Source of the DNA: Pseudacidovorax intermedius
GTDB lineage: Bacteria > Pseudomonadota > Gammaproteobacteria > Burkholderiales > Burkholderiaceae_C
Direction of reading: 5' to 3'
Length of the DNA stretch: 64,000 nt
NCBI RefSeq assembly: GCF_003350475.1
Contig: NZ_QQAV01000003.1
Span: forward strand, 1 to 64,000
The position numbers and the translations under genes are program-made. Positions 1 to 10,100 of the stretch are shown piece after piece. Below the pieces are notes generated by a model. It worked only from the letters and a program-made list of their open reading frames with translations. It searched no databases and was not told where the DNA came from. Each line of letters opens with the position of its first letter. The first letter of the stretch is position 1.

Positions 1-3000
1 TTGAAGGTCAGCCCGCCCATGCTCTGCGTGCCAGAGACCGTGACCGTGCCGCCGCTGGCGCCTCCGAATGTCGCCACGCTGGTGCCGCCCGCCCAAGGAC
101 CGTTCAATGCTCCATCGCTGGTGGTCCAGTTGGAATTGCTGCTGTCCCAGGTGCCGGTCCCCCCGTCTACCGTGCCGTTGCCTTGTGTCACGTCCCAGTA
201 AGTACCGCTGAGACTCCCCGCCAGCAGTTCATCGCTGCTGGCAGCCCAGTAGGTCAGGCTCGGGTCGTTGCCGCCCAGCTTGATCTGGTTGAGCGGCGTC
301 TTGTTCATCACGTTTCGGAGAGGACCACTGAACACGTTCGTGGCGTAGAACCTGTCACTCCCAAGGGCCCAGTTGTCCACCTTCATGGCATAGGCGCCGG
401 GATTGAGGGACGACACCCGCAGGCTGGCGAAGACGCTCGTGCTGCTATCCATATCCAGCGTGCTGGCAGCCGTTTGGGTCATGGCGCCCAGGCTGCTGCT
501 GGTGCCTGCGGTGACTTTCAAGGTACCGCCCGCCAACACGATGTTCACTCCCGTGTTGTTGATGGACGCAGTGATTGTGAGCTGGGCGCCCGCGTTCACC
601 GTGATGGTGCCCGTGCCGGTGATGGCCGAGACGTTGCTGGTGCTGCCGTTGTTGAGGATCAGCGCGCCACCACTGCCCATGTCCAACGTGCCGCCGGACT
701 CCACCGTGATGCCCTTGCCCAGCGTCTGGCTGAAGCTGCCCAGCTTGAACGTGCCCGTGTTCTTGACGGTGATGGCGCTGGCAGTCGATGCGCCGTTGTT
801 GGCTCCGACGGCCAGCGTGCCGGCGCTCACCGTCGTGTCGCCGCCGTAGGTGCTGCCCGTGCCGCTGAGCGTGAGGGTGCCCGTGCCGGTGTCCTTGATC
901 AGCGCACCGGTGCCCGTGATGGTGGCCGAAAGCGTCTGGTTGGCGCTGCTCGAGTACTGCAGCGTGGCGTTGTTGGTGATGGCCGTCGCGTAGGCACCGG
1001 CGCTGCCGTTCCAGCCCAATGCGCCTGCGCCGCCGATCTTGAGGGTGCCGGCACTGATGGTGATGGCACCGGTAAAGGTGTTGGCCCCAGTGAGCGTGAG
1101 CGTGGACGTGTTGTCGTTGTCCTTGGTGAGGGTACCCGCTCCGCTGATGACGCCCGCAAGCGTCTGGTTGGCACTGCTGCTGTAGAAAAGCGATCCGCCA
1201 TTGACGATGTCGCCGCCATAGTTGCCGACGCCCAGCGTACCGCTGCTGCGTATCTTCAGCGTGCCATTGCTGATGGTGGTCTTGCCGCTGTAGGTGTTGG
1301 CGGCATTGAGCACCACCGAGCCGTTCAGCGTACTGGTACCCACCGTCAGTGCATTGGCGCCGCTGATGACGTTGTCGAAGACCAGACTGCCTGTGCCGGT
1401 TGCACCCACAGTCGCATCAGCCGTCAGCGTGACCGGCCCAGTCAACGTCGAGACGACTCCCCCATCGCCTCCACGTATGGCGGCTTCAAATCCTGCTTCG
1501 CCCAAGCCGACTCCGGCGATCGAGATGGACTGCGGATAGGAGGCCGTTGCAAAAAATATGCCGAGTTGGGCACCGCTCTGAACGATCACGGAGGTTGCTC
1601 CTCCAAGGCCCGCTCCCACATTGCTGGTGAAGACTCGCCCCTTCTCGATAAGTAAGGTGCCCGTGAAGCTGCTGGGCAATGATGGTGTCTGCCAATCATC
1701 ATTCGGCCATCCAGTGCCCGCGGTACTCAGCGCAAGCGTGCCCGCCCCCGTGATGTTGGCCCAGGGCACCGTGGAAATCGCCGTCGATTCATTGAATCTC
1801 AGCTTGGCCGTACTCGCAATGCTGAAGCCCGATGTGGAGCCCGCCGTGACATTCGCAGCACCCGTGCCGAACTGCAAGGTGCCGCCGTTGATGTTGGTGG
1901 CGCCCGTGTAGGTGTGGGTGCCGCTGAGCGTGATGGTGCCCGTGCCTTCCTTGGTAAGGCCCCAGTTGTTGCTGCCTCCGGCAAGGGCCGCAGAGTTGCT
2001 TAGTTTGCCGGAGAAGGTGCTGCTGCCATTGCCGTTGCCGACCGACAGCGTGGGTGCGGTGCCTGCGATGGCCGCGGCCACCGTGCCCGCGCCCGAGAGG
2101 GTGCCGATCTTGATGGTGCCGTTGTAGATCTGCAGCCGGCTCGTGCTGTCCACCGTGACGGCCAGGGTGGTGTCGATGCCACCCTCCAGCGAGACGTCGC
2201 CGAAGTTGCTCACGTTCAGGTTGCCCGAGCCGGTGGTCGTGGCTCCAGACAGGACAAGGCGCTTTTTGGAACCATCGACCGTCTCCAGGGGAGAACTGCC
2301 GGTGACGTTGATCGTGGCGTTGGTCAGGGTGGTTGGCCCGCCAACGTACAGGCTCCTGGGGGTGGTGCCCGCGTGGCTGTAGGACAGTGTTCCCGCGATG
2401 TTCCAGGTGCCGGTGTAGGCGATCTGGGCCGCGGTGGGGTTGCTCAGGCCCAGTGTGGCGCCGTTGTCGACCGACACCGAGCCACCGAGCGCGCTCAGTT
2501 GTGCGCTGCTGTTCAACACACCCGCCTTGACGGACAGGCCCCCACTGAAGGTGTTGGTGCCAGTGAGCGTGATGGTTCCGGCGCCCTGCTTCTCGAAGGC
2601 GGTGCTGCCCGACAGCACGCTGGAGATGCTCGCGCTCACCCCAGAGGCAGCCGTGAGCACGTTGCTGCTCGCCGCACCCGTCAAGGTGCCCCCGCTCAGT
2701 GTGTAGCCCGTGGTGTTGAAGGTCAGCCCGCCCATGCTCTGCGTGCCTGAGACCGTGACCGTGCCGGCACTGGTGCCGCCGAACTTCGCGACGACCGAGC
2801 CTCCCGCCCAGACGCCGACGACCGCACCGGTGCTGTCCGACCAGTTGGTGGTCGTCGTGTCCCAGGTTCCGGAGCCGCCATTGATCTGGTTGTTGCCCGC
2901 CACGATGTCCCAGTAGCTGCCCGTGGAGACGATGATCTGGACGGAGCCGGAGCCACCGGCCGTGGCTGCCACACTGGCCGAGGGCGGCTGCCCAGCGCCC

Positions 3001-3860
3001 CCAGATCCACCACTAGAGGAAACAGTCGGCGTTCCGACGATTGCCGAATTTGCGGATGCGTAACAGCTTCCGCCCCCGGTGCCGCCTCTGGCCTCCGAGC
3101 TCCAATCGGCACCACCCGCACCTCCCGAGCCGGCCGTAAAACCGCCGCCGCCGCCGCCACCACCACTGCCATCGACGGAGGGCTGCAATCCGTTGCTTCC
3201 ATTCGACAACGTTCCGCAGTTGGACGAGGCCGTGATGGCGGCGCCCGCGGCGCCGCCGTTTCTCACAGCTGTCGAGGCACTCCCATTGAACCCACCACCG
3301 GCGCCTCCGCCACCGCCTGCCTGCAGTAGCACGGCGCCGGCAACCACGAGCGTGCTGCTGCCGCCACCGCCGCCGCCCGTCCCGCTGGCTCCCGAACAGC
3401 CGCCGGCACCGCCTAAGCCGCCGCTGGCGGCCCCGGTCCCACCCGGAGTCGTCACCGGACAGCCAGCAAAGGCCCCCCCCCCCCCCCCGCCAGCGATCAC
3501 TCCACTGATCACGGAACCAGGGGTCACCTGGATCTTGGCGCTGATCATTGCACCGTTGCCGCCAGTGCCCCCCGCACCGCCCCCGTCATTTCCTCCGCCC
3601 CCGCCACCTCCGCCACCCAGGTTGACCGTGATGACGCTCACATCGGCAGGAATGGTGTAGTTCCATGAGCCTGCTGTACTGCTGGAGAACACCGTGGTCT
3701 GCGCCTGAGCCATGCCCATACCAAACGCCAGTGCGACGCCCGCAACCGCCCGCCATGGCGCCCGGCTGGCACCCTCCGGATCCGGCTGGCCTACCCTGCC
3801 CCCGCACCTCCGCATCTGCGTGCGGACGGTTGCTGCAAGCCTCGTGAAAATCTTGTGCAT
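1..3860 (-). CDS. Large autotransporter-like surface protein, partial (C-terminus beyond left edge)
   Basis: An open frame runs from ATG at 3860 to the window edge (1286 codons, no stop). The N-terminus is long: a basic stretch (MHKIFTRLAATVR), then a hydrophobic core ending in MAQAQ near residue 54, like an extended type V signal peptide. Residues about 70-290 are very Gly-rich. Several passenger-associated transport repeats follow, of the form GTGTLTLSGxNTYxGxTxxxxGTL, near residues 425, 640, 845, 917 and 992. A module starting YWD and ending GTVTVSGTQSMGGLTF occurs near residue 310 and again near 1220. These repeats are typical of autotransporter passenger domains, so an adhesin-like beta-helix at the cell surface is inferred. 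The C-terminal barrel that would prove type V secretion lies outside the window. The start has only a weak ribosome site. The gene lies 62 bp after a small membrane-protein gene on the same strand. Confidence 0.85.
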   Translation of the reverse strand, partial: MHKIFTRLAATVRTQMRRCGGRVGQPDPEGASRAPWRAVAGVALAFGMGMAQAQTTVFSSSTAGSWNYTIPADVSVITVNLGGGGGGGGGNDGGGAGGTGGNGAMISAKIQVTPGSVISGVIAGGGGGGAFAGCPVTTPGGTGAASGGLGGAGGCSGASGTGGGGGGSSTLVVAGAVLLQAGGGGGAGGGFNGSASTAVRNGGAAGAAITASSNCGTLSNGSNGLQPSVDGSGGGGGGGGFTAGSGGAGGADWSSEARGGTGGGSCYASANSAIVGTPTVSSSGGSGGAGQPPSASVAATAGGSGSVQIIVSTGSYWDIVAGNNQINGGSGTWDTTTTNWSDSTGAVVGVWAGGSVVAKFGGTSAGTVTVSGTQSMGGLTFNTTGYTLSGGTLTGAASSNVLTAASGVSASISSVLSGSTAFEKQGAGTITLTGTNTFSGGLSVKAGVLNSSAQLSALGGSVSVDNGATLGLSNPTAAQIAYTGTWNIAGTLSYSHAGTTPRSLYVGGPTTLTNATINVTGSSPLETVDGSKKRLVLSGATTTGSGNLNVSNFGDVSLEGGIDTTLAVTVDSTSRLQIYNGTIKIGTLSGAGTVAAAIAGTAPTLSVGNGNGSSTFSGKLSNSAALAGGSNNWGLTKEGTGTITLSGTHTYTGATNINGGTLQFGTGAANVTAGSTSGFSIASTAKLRFNESTAISTVPWANITGAGTLALSTAGTGWPNDDWQTPSLPSSFTGTLLIEKGRVFTSNVGAGLGGATSVIVQSGAQLGIFFATASYPQSISIAGVGLGEAGFEAAIRGGDGGVVSTLTGPVTLTADATVGATGTGSLVFDNVISGANALTVGTSTLNGSVVLNAANTYSGKTTISNGTLKIRSSGTLGVGNYGGDIVNGGSLFYSSSANQTLAGVISGAGTLTKDNDNTSTLTLTGANTFTGAITISAGTLKIGGAGALGWNGSAGAYATAITNNATLQYSSSANQTLSATITGTGALIKDTGTGTLTLSGTGSTYGGDTTVSAGTLAVGANNGASTASAITVKNTGTFKLGSFSQTLGKGITVESGGTLDMGSGGALILNNGSTSNVSAITGTGTITVNAGAQLTITASINNTGVNIVLAGGTLKVTAGTSSSLGAMTQTAASTLDMDSSTSVFASLRVSSLNPGAYAMKVDNWALGSDRFYATNVFSGPLRNVMNKTPLNQIKLGGNDPSLTYWAASSDELLAGSLSGTYWDVTQGNGTVDGGTGTWDSSNSNWTTSDGALNGPWAGGTSVATFGGASGGTVTVSGTQSMGGLTF
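2716..2930 (-). repeat. Duplicated passenger module (second copy at about 1-215)
   Basis: The first 32 bases of the window recur exactly at 2716-2747, and 48 of the first 50 bases match. The similarity then decays but the encoded pattern persists: YWD, then GGxGTWD, NWxxxxG, WAGGxxVAxFGG and GTVTVSGTQSMGGLTF. The copies are about 2.7 kb apart (about 900 residues), which suggests duplication of a large passenger segment. The near-identical core could support recombination that changes passenger length. Confidence 0.75.
3473..3488 (-). repeat. 16-base homopolymeric G tract in coding strand
   Basis: The plus strand shows 16 consecutive C, which is 16 G in the coding strand of the autotransporter-like gene. 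It falls near codon 125 within a Gly-rich segment. I read through it codon by codon: the frame before (VIAG) and after (AFAGCPV) agree, so the gene is in frame at this tract length. Gaining or losing one base would shift the frame. Long G tracts are classic slipped-strand phase-variation sites in surface genes, but they are also prone to sequencing error. Confidence 0.8.
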
Positions 3861-3886
3861 TCTTGTTGTGTCTTGAAGGATTTGGC

Positions 3887-3911
3887 GATGGGCCGTACGC
3901 GCAAGCCCATC
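3887..3911. other. Short hairpin ahead of the autotransporter-like gene
   Basis: GATGGGC (3887-3893) and GCCCATC (3905-3911) form a perfect 7-bp stem with an 11-nt loop. It sits between the small membrane-protein stop (3923) and the autotransporter start (3860). No T run follows, so it is not a standard terminator. It could be an RNA processing or translational control element in the leader, or chance. Confidence 0.35.
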
Positions 3912-3922
3912 GTGCCGCCTCG

Positions 3923-4081
3923 TCAGAGGTCTTGGCCGCGAAGGGCGACTGCCTCATCGTCCTGATGCGCCAAGCTGTCGTCCGCCCTGCCAGCCGCCAC
4001 GCACAGCGCCATGACCAGCACCCCAAAGGTGCCGCCCACCAGAACGCCGCCGATCCAAACCACCAGTACGAATGCGCTCAT
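3923..4081 (-). CDS. Small single-pass membrane protein (52 aa)
   Basis: ATG at 4081 has a strong ribosome site: GAGGGAG ends 9 bases upstream. The 52-residue product starts MSAFVLVVWIGGVLVGGTFG, a Gly-containing hydrophobic segment of about 28 residues, then ends in a short acidic hydrophilic tail (DDSLAHQDDEAVALRGQDL). I do not recognise a named family with certainty; it resembles the small one-helix DUF3789-type proteins. It sits in the 259-bp gap between the giant barrel gene and the autotransporter gene, on the same strand, so co-transcription is likely. Function is unknown; an accessory role at the inner membrane is only a guess. Confidence 0.6.
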   Translation of the reverse strand: MSAFVLVVWIGGVLVGGTFGVLVMALCVAAGRADDSLAHQDDEAVALRGQDL

Positions 4082-4119
4082 GTCACTGTGCTCCCTCGAC
4101 GAAGACGACGCGTTGCCAC

Positions 4120-7100
4120 TCAGTCCTGCGACTGCGCCGCCTGCCTGGGGGCTTGAGCGGGGACGCCATCGATGCGAGGCGGTTCCTCGATCGGCTTGCT
4201 TGGCGCGTTGCTCGACAGGCTGGCCGCCCCGACCGCGCTGCCCGGTTGATCCGCACCGCTGCGCGCGAAGCCCAGGCCTGTTTCGTCGAACTTGAACCGC
4301 AACCTGAAGTAGGCACCCTTGCTGGTGTACTCGCCGGCGGTCAGATCGCGATCGGACAAGCCGAGCGCGTTGTAGCCAATCGACAGCCAGAGGTCCTTCA
4401 TGACCTGGTAGCCCAGCTCCAGCCCGAGCGACTTCTGCAACGCGCCTCCTGAGCCGTGCAGCAGGCCACCCTGTACGCTCATGTCCCACTTGGCATTGAG
4501 GTCACGCGTCCAGCGGGCGTAGAGGAGTTGCGCCGTGTAGCTGCTCTTGAGGCTGCCGTCGTCGTAGCTCGAGCGCTTCATCGCGAGACGTCCGCTGACG
4601 GTGTTGTCCGCGTCAGGGCTGAAGTTCGCGTGCACCGAAGCAATGTCGGCTTTGTAGCTGCCGGGCAGGCTGGCGTCCGATCCGAAGGCGTTGCCGCTGA
4701 TGCTGCCCGCGGTGGCCGTGCTTCCACGGATGGTCTCGCTGCGGTGCTCATAGCGCGCCAGCGCATTGAACCGGTCGTCATCCTTTGGGCGGTAGGCCGC
4801 GCCGATCTGCTGGCGTGACTGGATGCGGTCATTGCCCTGCTGGGCATCAACGCCCTTGCTGCTGCTGTAAACGCTGCGCGCAAGCAAGGTCCACTCGTCA
4901 TTCAGACGGTAGCCCATGCCCATGCTGTTGAGCACCGTGTCGGCGTCGGAGCCGGTGCGCTTCTCCAGGATGCCGCTCGCGCGGAAGGCCCCGTTTGTGT
5001 ACTCGACGCCGCTCGTCACCGCGGTGGAGCTGCCCAGACCCGAGGCCAGGCTGGTGCTGGAGACGGTGCCCAGGGCACGGGTGCGCTCGATGCCGCCGGT
5101 CACCGACCAGTGCTCACCCAACTTGATGGTGTTGCGGATGCCATTGGCAATCTGCGCCGTACGACTGCTGTCGGCGTCTGCCAAACGGTACTCGTTGTAG
5201 ACACGGCCACCCTCCATGTAGGCGCTTTCGACGCCCAGAATGCCGACGTTGCGGCTGCTGCTGGTCGTGCTGCTCGAGTCCTCATAAAGCGTGGAGCTGA
5301 GTTCATAGCGGCCATAGACCCGCGTCTTGTCGGTGATGGCGTAATTGCCGCCGACCGCCGCCATATGACGACCGCTGTCGTTGGTGTCCTGCTCCCCTTC
5401 CACGAACACCTGCGCCTGCGGAACACCGGGCAATGTGGCCGTCAGACGGCCGCGCACGGTCGTGAGGTCATTCTGGTCGCTGGCAAGGCTGCCACTGGAA
5501 TTGGCGGCTGCGCCCAGGGCTGTCACGGAGGAGCCCATCTGGCTCGACCCCAGTGTGCTGCTATAGCTCGAGACCTGGTCGTAGCTGAACATCGAGGCCG
5601 AACTGCTGCTGGCCGTCGCACCGTGCCGCAGGCCTACCTCGGCACTGAAGTAGTCGTTGAAACGCTTGAGCAGCGACACGCTCTGTCCACGTGCAGCGGG
5701 TGTGGCTGCCGTGGCAGTGCTGATTGAGGTGCCGTTGGCACTGGCGCTGGTGCCGTCGTTCTTGCTGTAGAGCGCCTCGGCCCGCGCTGCAAGCGTGGAA
5801 TCGATGCGGTACTCGGCGCGTACGCTGGCTTCGGTCGTGCCTGCACCGAAGCCCGCGGCCGGGTTGTCGAAGCTGCTGGAGGCTCGTGCAGCCTGCGCCG
5901 AGACGCCGAGGTTCTCGGTCTGATGACGCAGTTCGATGCGGCCCGCCGAGCCTGAGCCCTTCTCGTCACTATGGGTGCGCACGGCTTCGGTGGCCATGCT
6001 GGTGTTGTCTCCAAGCCGTGCCAGACCCGTGACCGCCGCGAGACGCCGAGGATTCTTCGGGTCCTCGTCGACATGTGCCACTACGCCGGCCTGCACACGT
6101 TCGCCGACTTTGAACTGCGCGTCCACACCGGCTACCGTGTACTTCGGACCGCCTGCGTCCACCTCATAGGTGACACGGACCGATTGCGGGTTGAGGTTCG
6201 CGTCCACCGCGGAGACGGGGCTCACGAACATCAGCCGCCGAGTGTTCGGCTCCAGCGTGTAGTCCACGAAGCGCGCGAGCGTGGTGGCCTTCAGGATCAC
6301 GTTCGACTGATTGCGGTCGCGCGAGACGATTTCGACCGTCTCGCTGTTCTCCACCATGTCGCCCAGGTTGCCCGCCAGATAGTAGGGACCCGAGATGCCG
6401 CGACCGGCAAATTCCTCGATCTGCTGGGTCTGCGAGGTGCGCGAGCCATAGGCGGTGATGCGCATGCGGTCCTCGTCGTACACACCCTTGGCACCCGTCA
6501 GCGTACGGTTCGTCTGGCTCAGCTTACGCACTTCGGTGCTGCTGCTGGTCTGGAAGTCTCCATAGAGCAGATAGGAGCGGTTCTTGTCGATACGCACGTA
6601 GAGCTTCTGGGAGCTCTGCGCGTCGTAGCCGCGCTCGGAGGCATCGCCGTAGACGGGATAGAACTCGTCGGGGCGGATGTCGCGGAACAGACGGTCCTTG
6701 TTGGACTTGGCAGTGTCGAGTGACGCAGTGAGGAGGTACTCGCCCTTGATGGCGCCCTTCAGGAAAAATGCTGCACGACCGCCGGCACGAGTGTTCTTGG
6801 TATCGCCGTTACTGCCCAGGGAACTGAGTTCCTGCTCGAAGGCTGCACCCGCCGGCAATTGATCGATTCCGAGCTTGCCTCGCTTGGTGAGGTCGAGCGT
6901 GCCCTCGACAACGCCGACCGCGATCATGGGGCGGAGGTCGGGCAGCAGGACCAATCGAACCTCTTGCACGATGCCGTTGACGGTCGCACGCACGCGCACA
7001 TCGCCCGGAGTGCCGGGCGGCACCAAGTGGTAGGTTGCACGCCCACCCTCGATAAAGGACTGCAGGCCGGGTTCCTTGTCGTTGAGGTCCTCTTCCTGCC

Positions 7101-10100
7101 AGCGACCAGCATCGCTCTCCAGGGTAATCGCAGTGCGGGCGGTGACCGGCACGCCCGCGGCATCGGTCAACACGACATGCACGGGAACAGGGGTGCGCGC
7201 GTCGGCGCGGGAGTCCTTCGGCACTTCAAGGCGCACGACACCGAGCTTGTCGGGCGCGGTCACCGAGATCTCGACCGCCTCGCCACGCGAGTTGCCCATC
7301 TCGTCCGTCACCTGCAGGCGCAGACGGCTGTTGCCAGGCTTGAACTGGACCCCGATGTATTCCCACGCACTGGTCTGGGTGGCGGGCAGCGTCGTCTTCT
7401 TGCCGACGCGGCGGGCATCGACTGCCTCGCCATTGACGGAGAGTTGCAGAACCGCGCCCGCTGGACCTTTCACACGCACGTTGATGGCCTGGCCCGGCAA
7501 GGTGTCTCCGTTGCGCAGTTCTACGAAGCCCGGCTTGTTGTCAAGGTCTGGAAGGAGTTTCTCCAACTCGATGACACTTGGAGCCATGGGCTGTGGAACA
7601 AGGCCCTGCGTGACGCTCCCGGGTTGGCCCGCACTTTGATCGCCGATGCCGGCACTGGGTACTTGGCCCGTTGCGGGCATGGCCCTCACCTGCTGGGCCA
7701 CAGCCAGCGTGCCGGAACCACCGACCGTGCCGGTGCCATCCAGGAAATTGCCGCCGCCCGCGCCCGCCGCCCGTTGAGGCGCACCCGGCAGGGAAATCAG
7801 CGGCCCGGTCGTCGCCGTGAGAGACGCGCCGGCGCCGGCTCCCGTGCCGTTGATCTGTCCGGCAGCGGGCAGCGCTCGCGTGTCGCTGGCGACGATAGTC
7901 TGGGCCTTGGGATCGAGCCGATTGCGAAGAGCGCCCGCCAGTTCGGCGTCGAGGTTCTTGGCCGCCGCCTTGCGACGCGCCTCGACATCCTTGGTGGTCT
8001 GAGCGTCATCGCAGCCCTGCAGCGGGAAGTTGGCTTTGTGAAACTCGCCCTTCTTTAGATCGACGAAGCGGCTGGCGGCGGTCCCGGCATTGCGGTTGTC
8101 CTGAATGAGCACCTTGGCGCCAACGGGTAGTGTCGTCTCGTCGAGGCGCAGTACGTGGGTCATGGGCTTGAGCCCGTACAGGCTCCAGCGGCCCTCACCG
8201 TCCGTGATCACATTGGTGCCGTCTTCAAGCCAGAGGCGGACACCGGGAACGCCAGGCTCATCTTCTCCGTCCTGCTGTCGATCGCTTCGGCAGTCCATGT
8301 ACACCTTGCCGAATGCGAAGGCCTCATCGGAGAACACCCCGCCATTGACACGAACGGTGTGCTCAGCGGTGTTGGAAGTGAATCCCGTGGTGCTTGCCTG
8401 GGCCCGATTGGTGGCGTTTGCAGCGACGCGCGCGCCGACGCCTACACGCACCCGGTAACGCACCATGACGCTCTGATCGGCCGCGAGTTGCGCGTCGGGG
8501 AACTGCCATGCCAGCGTCGGACCGACGCCGCCGCTCGGGTTGGCCACAGTGTTGCCGTTGAGGCGACTGCTGCCAGGCACATAAGCGAAGCCTGCCGGCA
8601 AGGTGTCGCTGAAGTTGACGCCCTTGAGGGGAAAGCCCGTCTTGTTGGTGACTGTCAGGGCATAGTCGAGGAAGTCGCCGAACTCCACCTGCTGCTTGCT
8701 CGCGGCCTTGCGAAGCACAAGGCCGTTGATCAAGCCCGGGTCGAGCGGAATGTGGTTGTGCACGACATCGCAGGCACTGCCGTCCGAGTTGAATCCCGCC
8801 TCCAGGGTGGTATACCAAGTCGTGGCTTCGCCATTGGCGGGAGACAGCGCGTTGGGCGTGACGGCCCCGCACGTGGCAAAGCTCCCTCCCTGCGCAGGTA
8901 TGCGCTGCGAAGGGTAGATGTAACCACTGTTGGCAGGCGGGGTCACGGAAAGGCTGTAGGCGCACTTGCCCGAAATGGGCGGCGCAAGCCAGTAGAACTG
9001 CCAACTGCCATCGGTACCCGTCGTCATGGACATGGTGCCGTCTGCGTTGAACGTGTAGATCCCGGAGTTGCCGCCGAGCACTTGGTCTGCTGTGATGGCA
9101 CCGGCGGTGCCGCCGGTGCAGGACTGCCTTTTGATGGTGACGACCGCGCCGACTATCGGACTGCGGCTGACGGCGTCGTAGACGGTCCCTTGAGGGTCCA
9201 CCAGCAGCCCCACAGCAGAGGCTGCGCTGGCGCCAGCCACCTGTGTGGGGTCGACGTTGATGGTGTTCTGCATAAGCGAAGCAGCCCAGCCCTTGTTGGT
9301 ATATGTGACGCGCCCGCCTGCATAGTCGCCCTTGAGCGTCACGCGCACCGTGAACCCGAGTTGCTCGCTGCTTCCGGCCGGTAGCGGCCGACTTCCATCG
9401 GTCAAGTTGAGCCCAATTTCCGTGGGGAAGTGGGTCGGGTCGGCGGAGTTCCACTGGCTACGGTTGCAACCGGCAGCGCCCGTGAAGTTGGCCGAAGGTG
9501 CCAGGATGCCAGCCCCACTGCGTACTGGCCCACGCAGTTCCCATTGAGCGACCGGGCCGGATGCCTGGTCCATCGAGAATGCACAGTTGAGGTTGTCGAT
9601 CACGCGGACATTGGGCGCCTCGGAGCTTCCGGTGTTGCTGACCTTGAAGAGGAAATCGACGTCGTACACACCTGCAGAAACGTACCGCGGAGGAGACGCG
9701 CTCTTGCTGAGAGCCAGCAGCGGAGACTGAGTGCCTACCGGTGTGGGAGAGCCGTTGTTGCCAGGGTTGCCGTCGCCGTCGGGATCGGGGTCGCTGCCGT
9801 TGACGGAATCGTCTGTGATGACGGCACTACTGCCCGCCACAGTGGCCGCCTGGGCCTTGCTACTGGTGTAGAGCATGGACGGCCGTCCGGCCGTGTTGAA
9901 GCGAACCACGAACTGAAGTGTCAAGTCGCCGCCCACTGGCAACACGGCGCCCGGAGCCAGCAACGAAGATCGTGATGAAGTGCCGTCGAAGGCACTGCTC
10001 ACGCTTGCCGACTGACCGCCCACGCTGCCACTGGGTTGCGCGATCTTGAGCGAGCCAGGAACGATGGTGTACTGGCCGACTGCAGGCGAGGCGGATGTGC

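Noticed and set aside
3079-3660. Proline-rich plus-strand open frame of 193 codons
   Set aside because: It is the antisense of the Gly-rich part of the autotransporter-like gene; poly-Pro is the complement of poly-Gly, and there is no ribosome site or family match.
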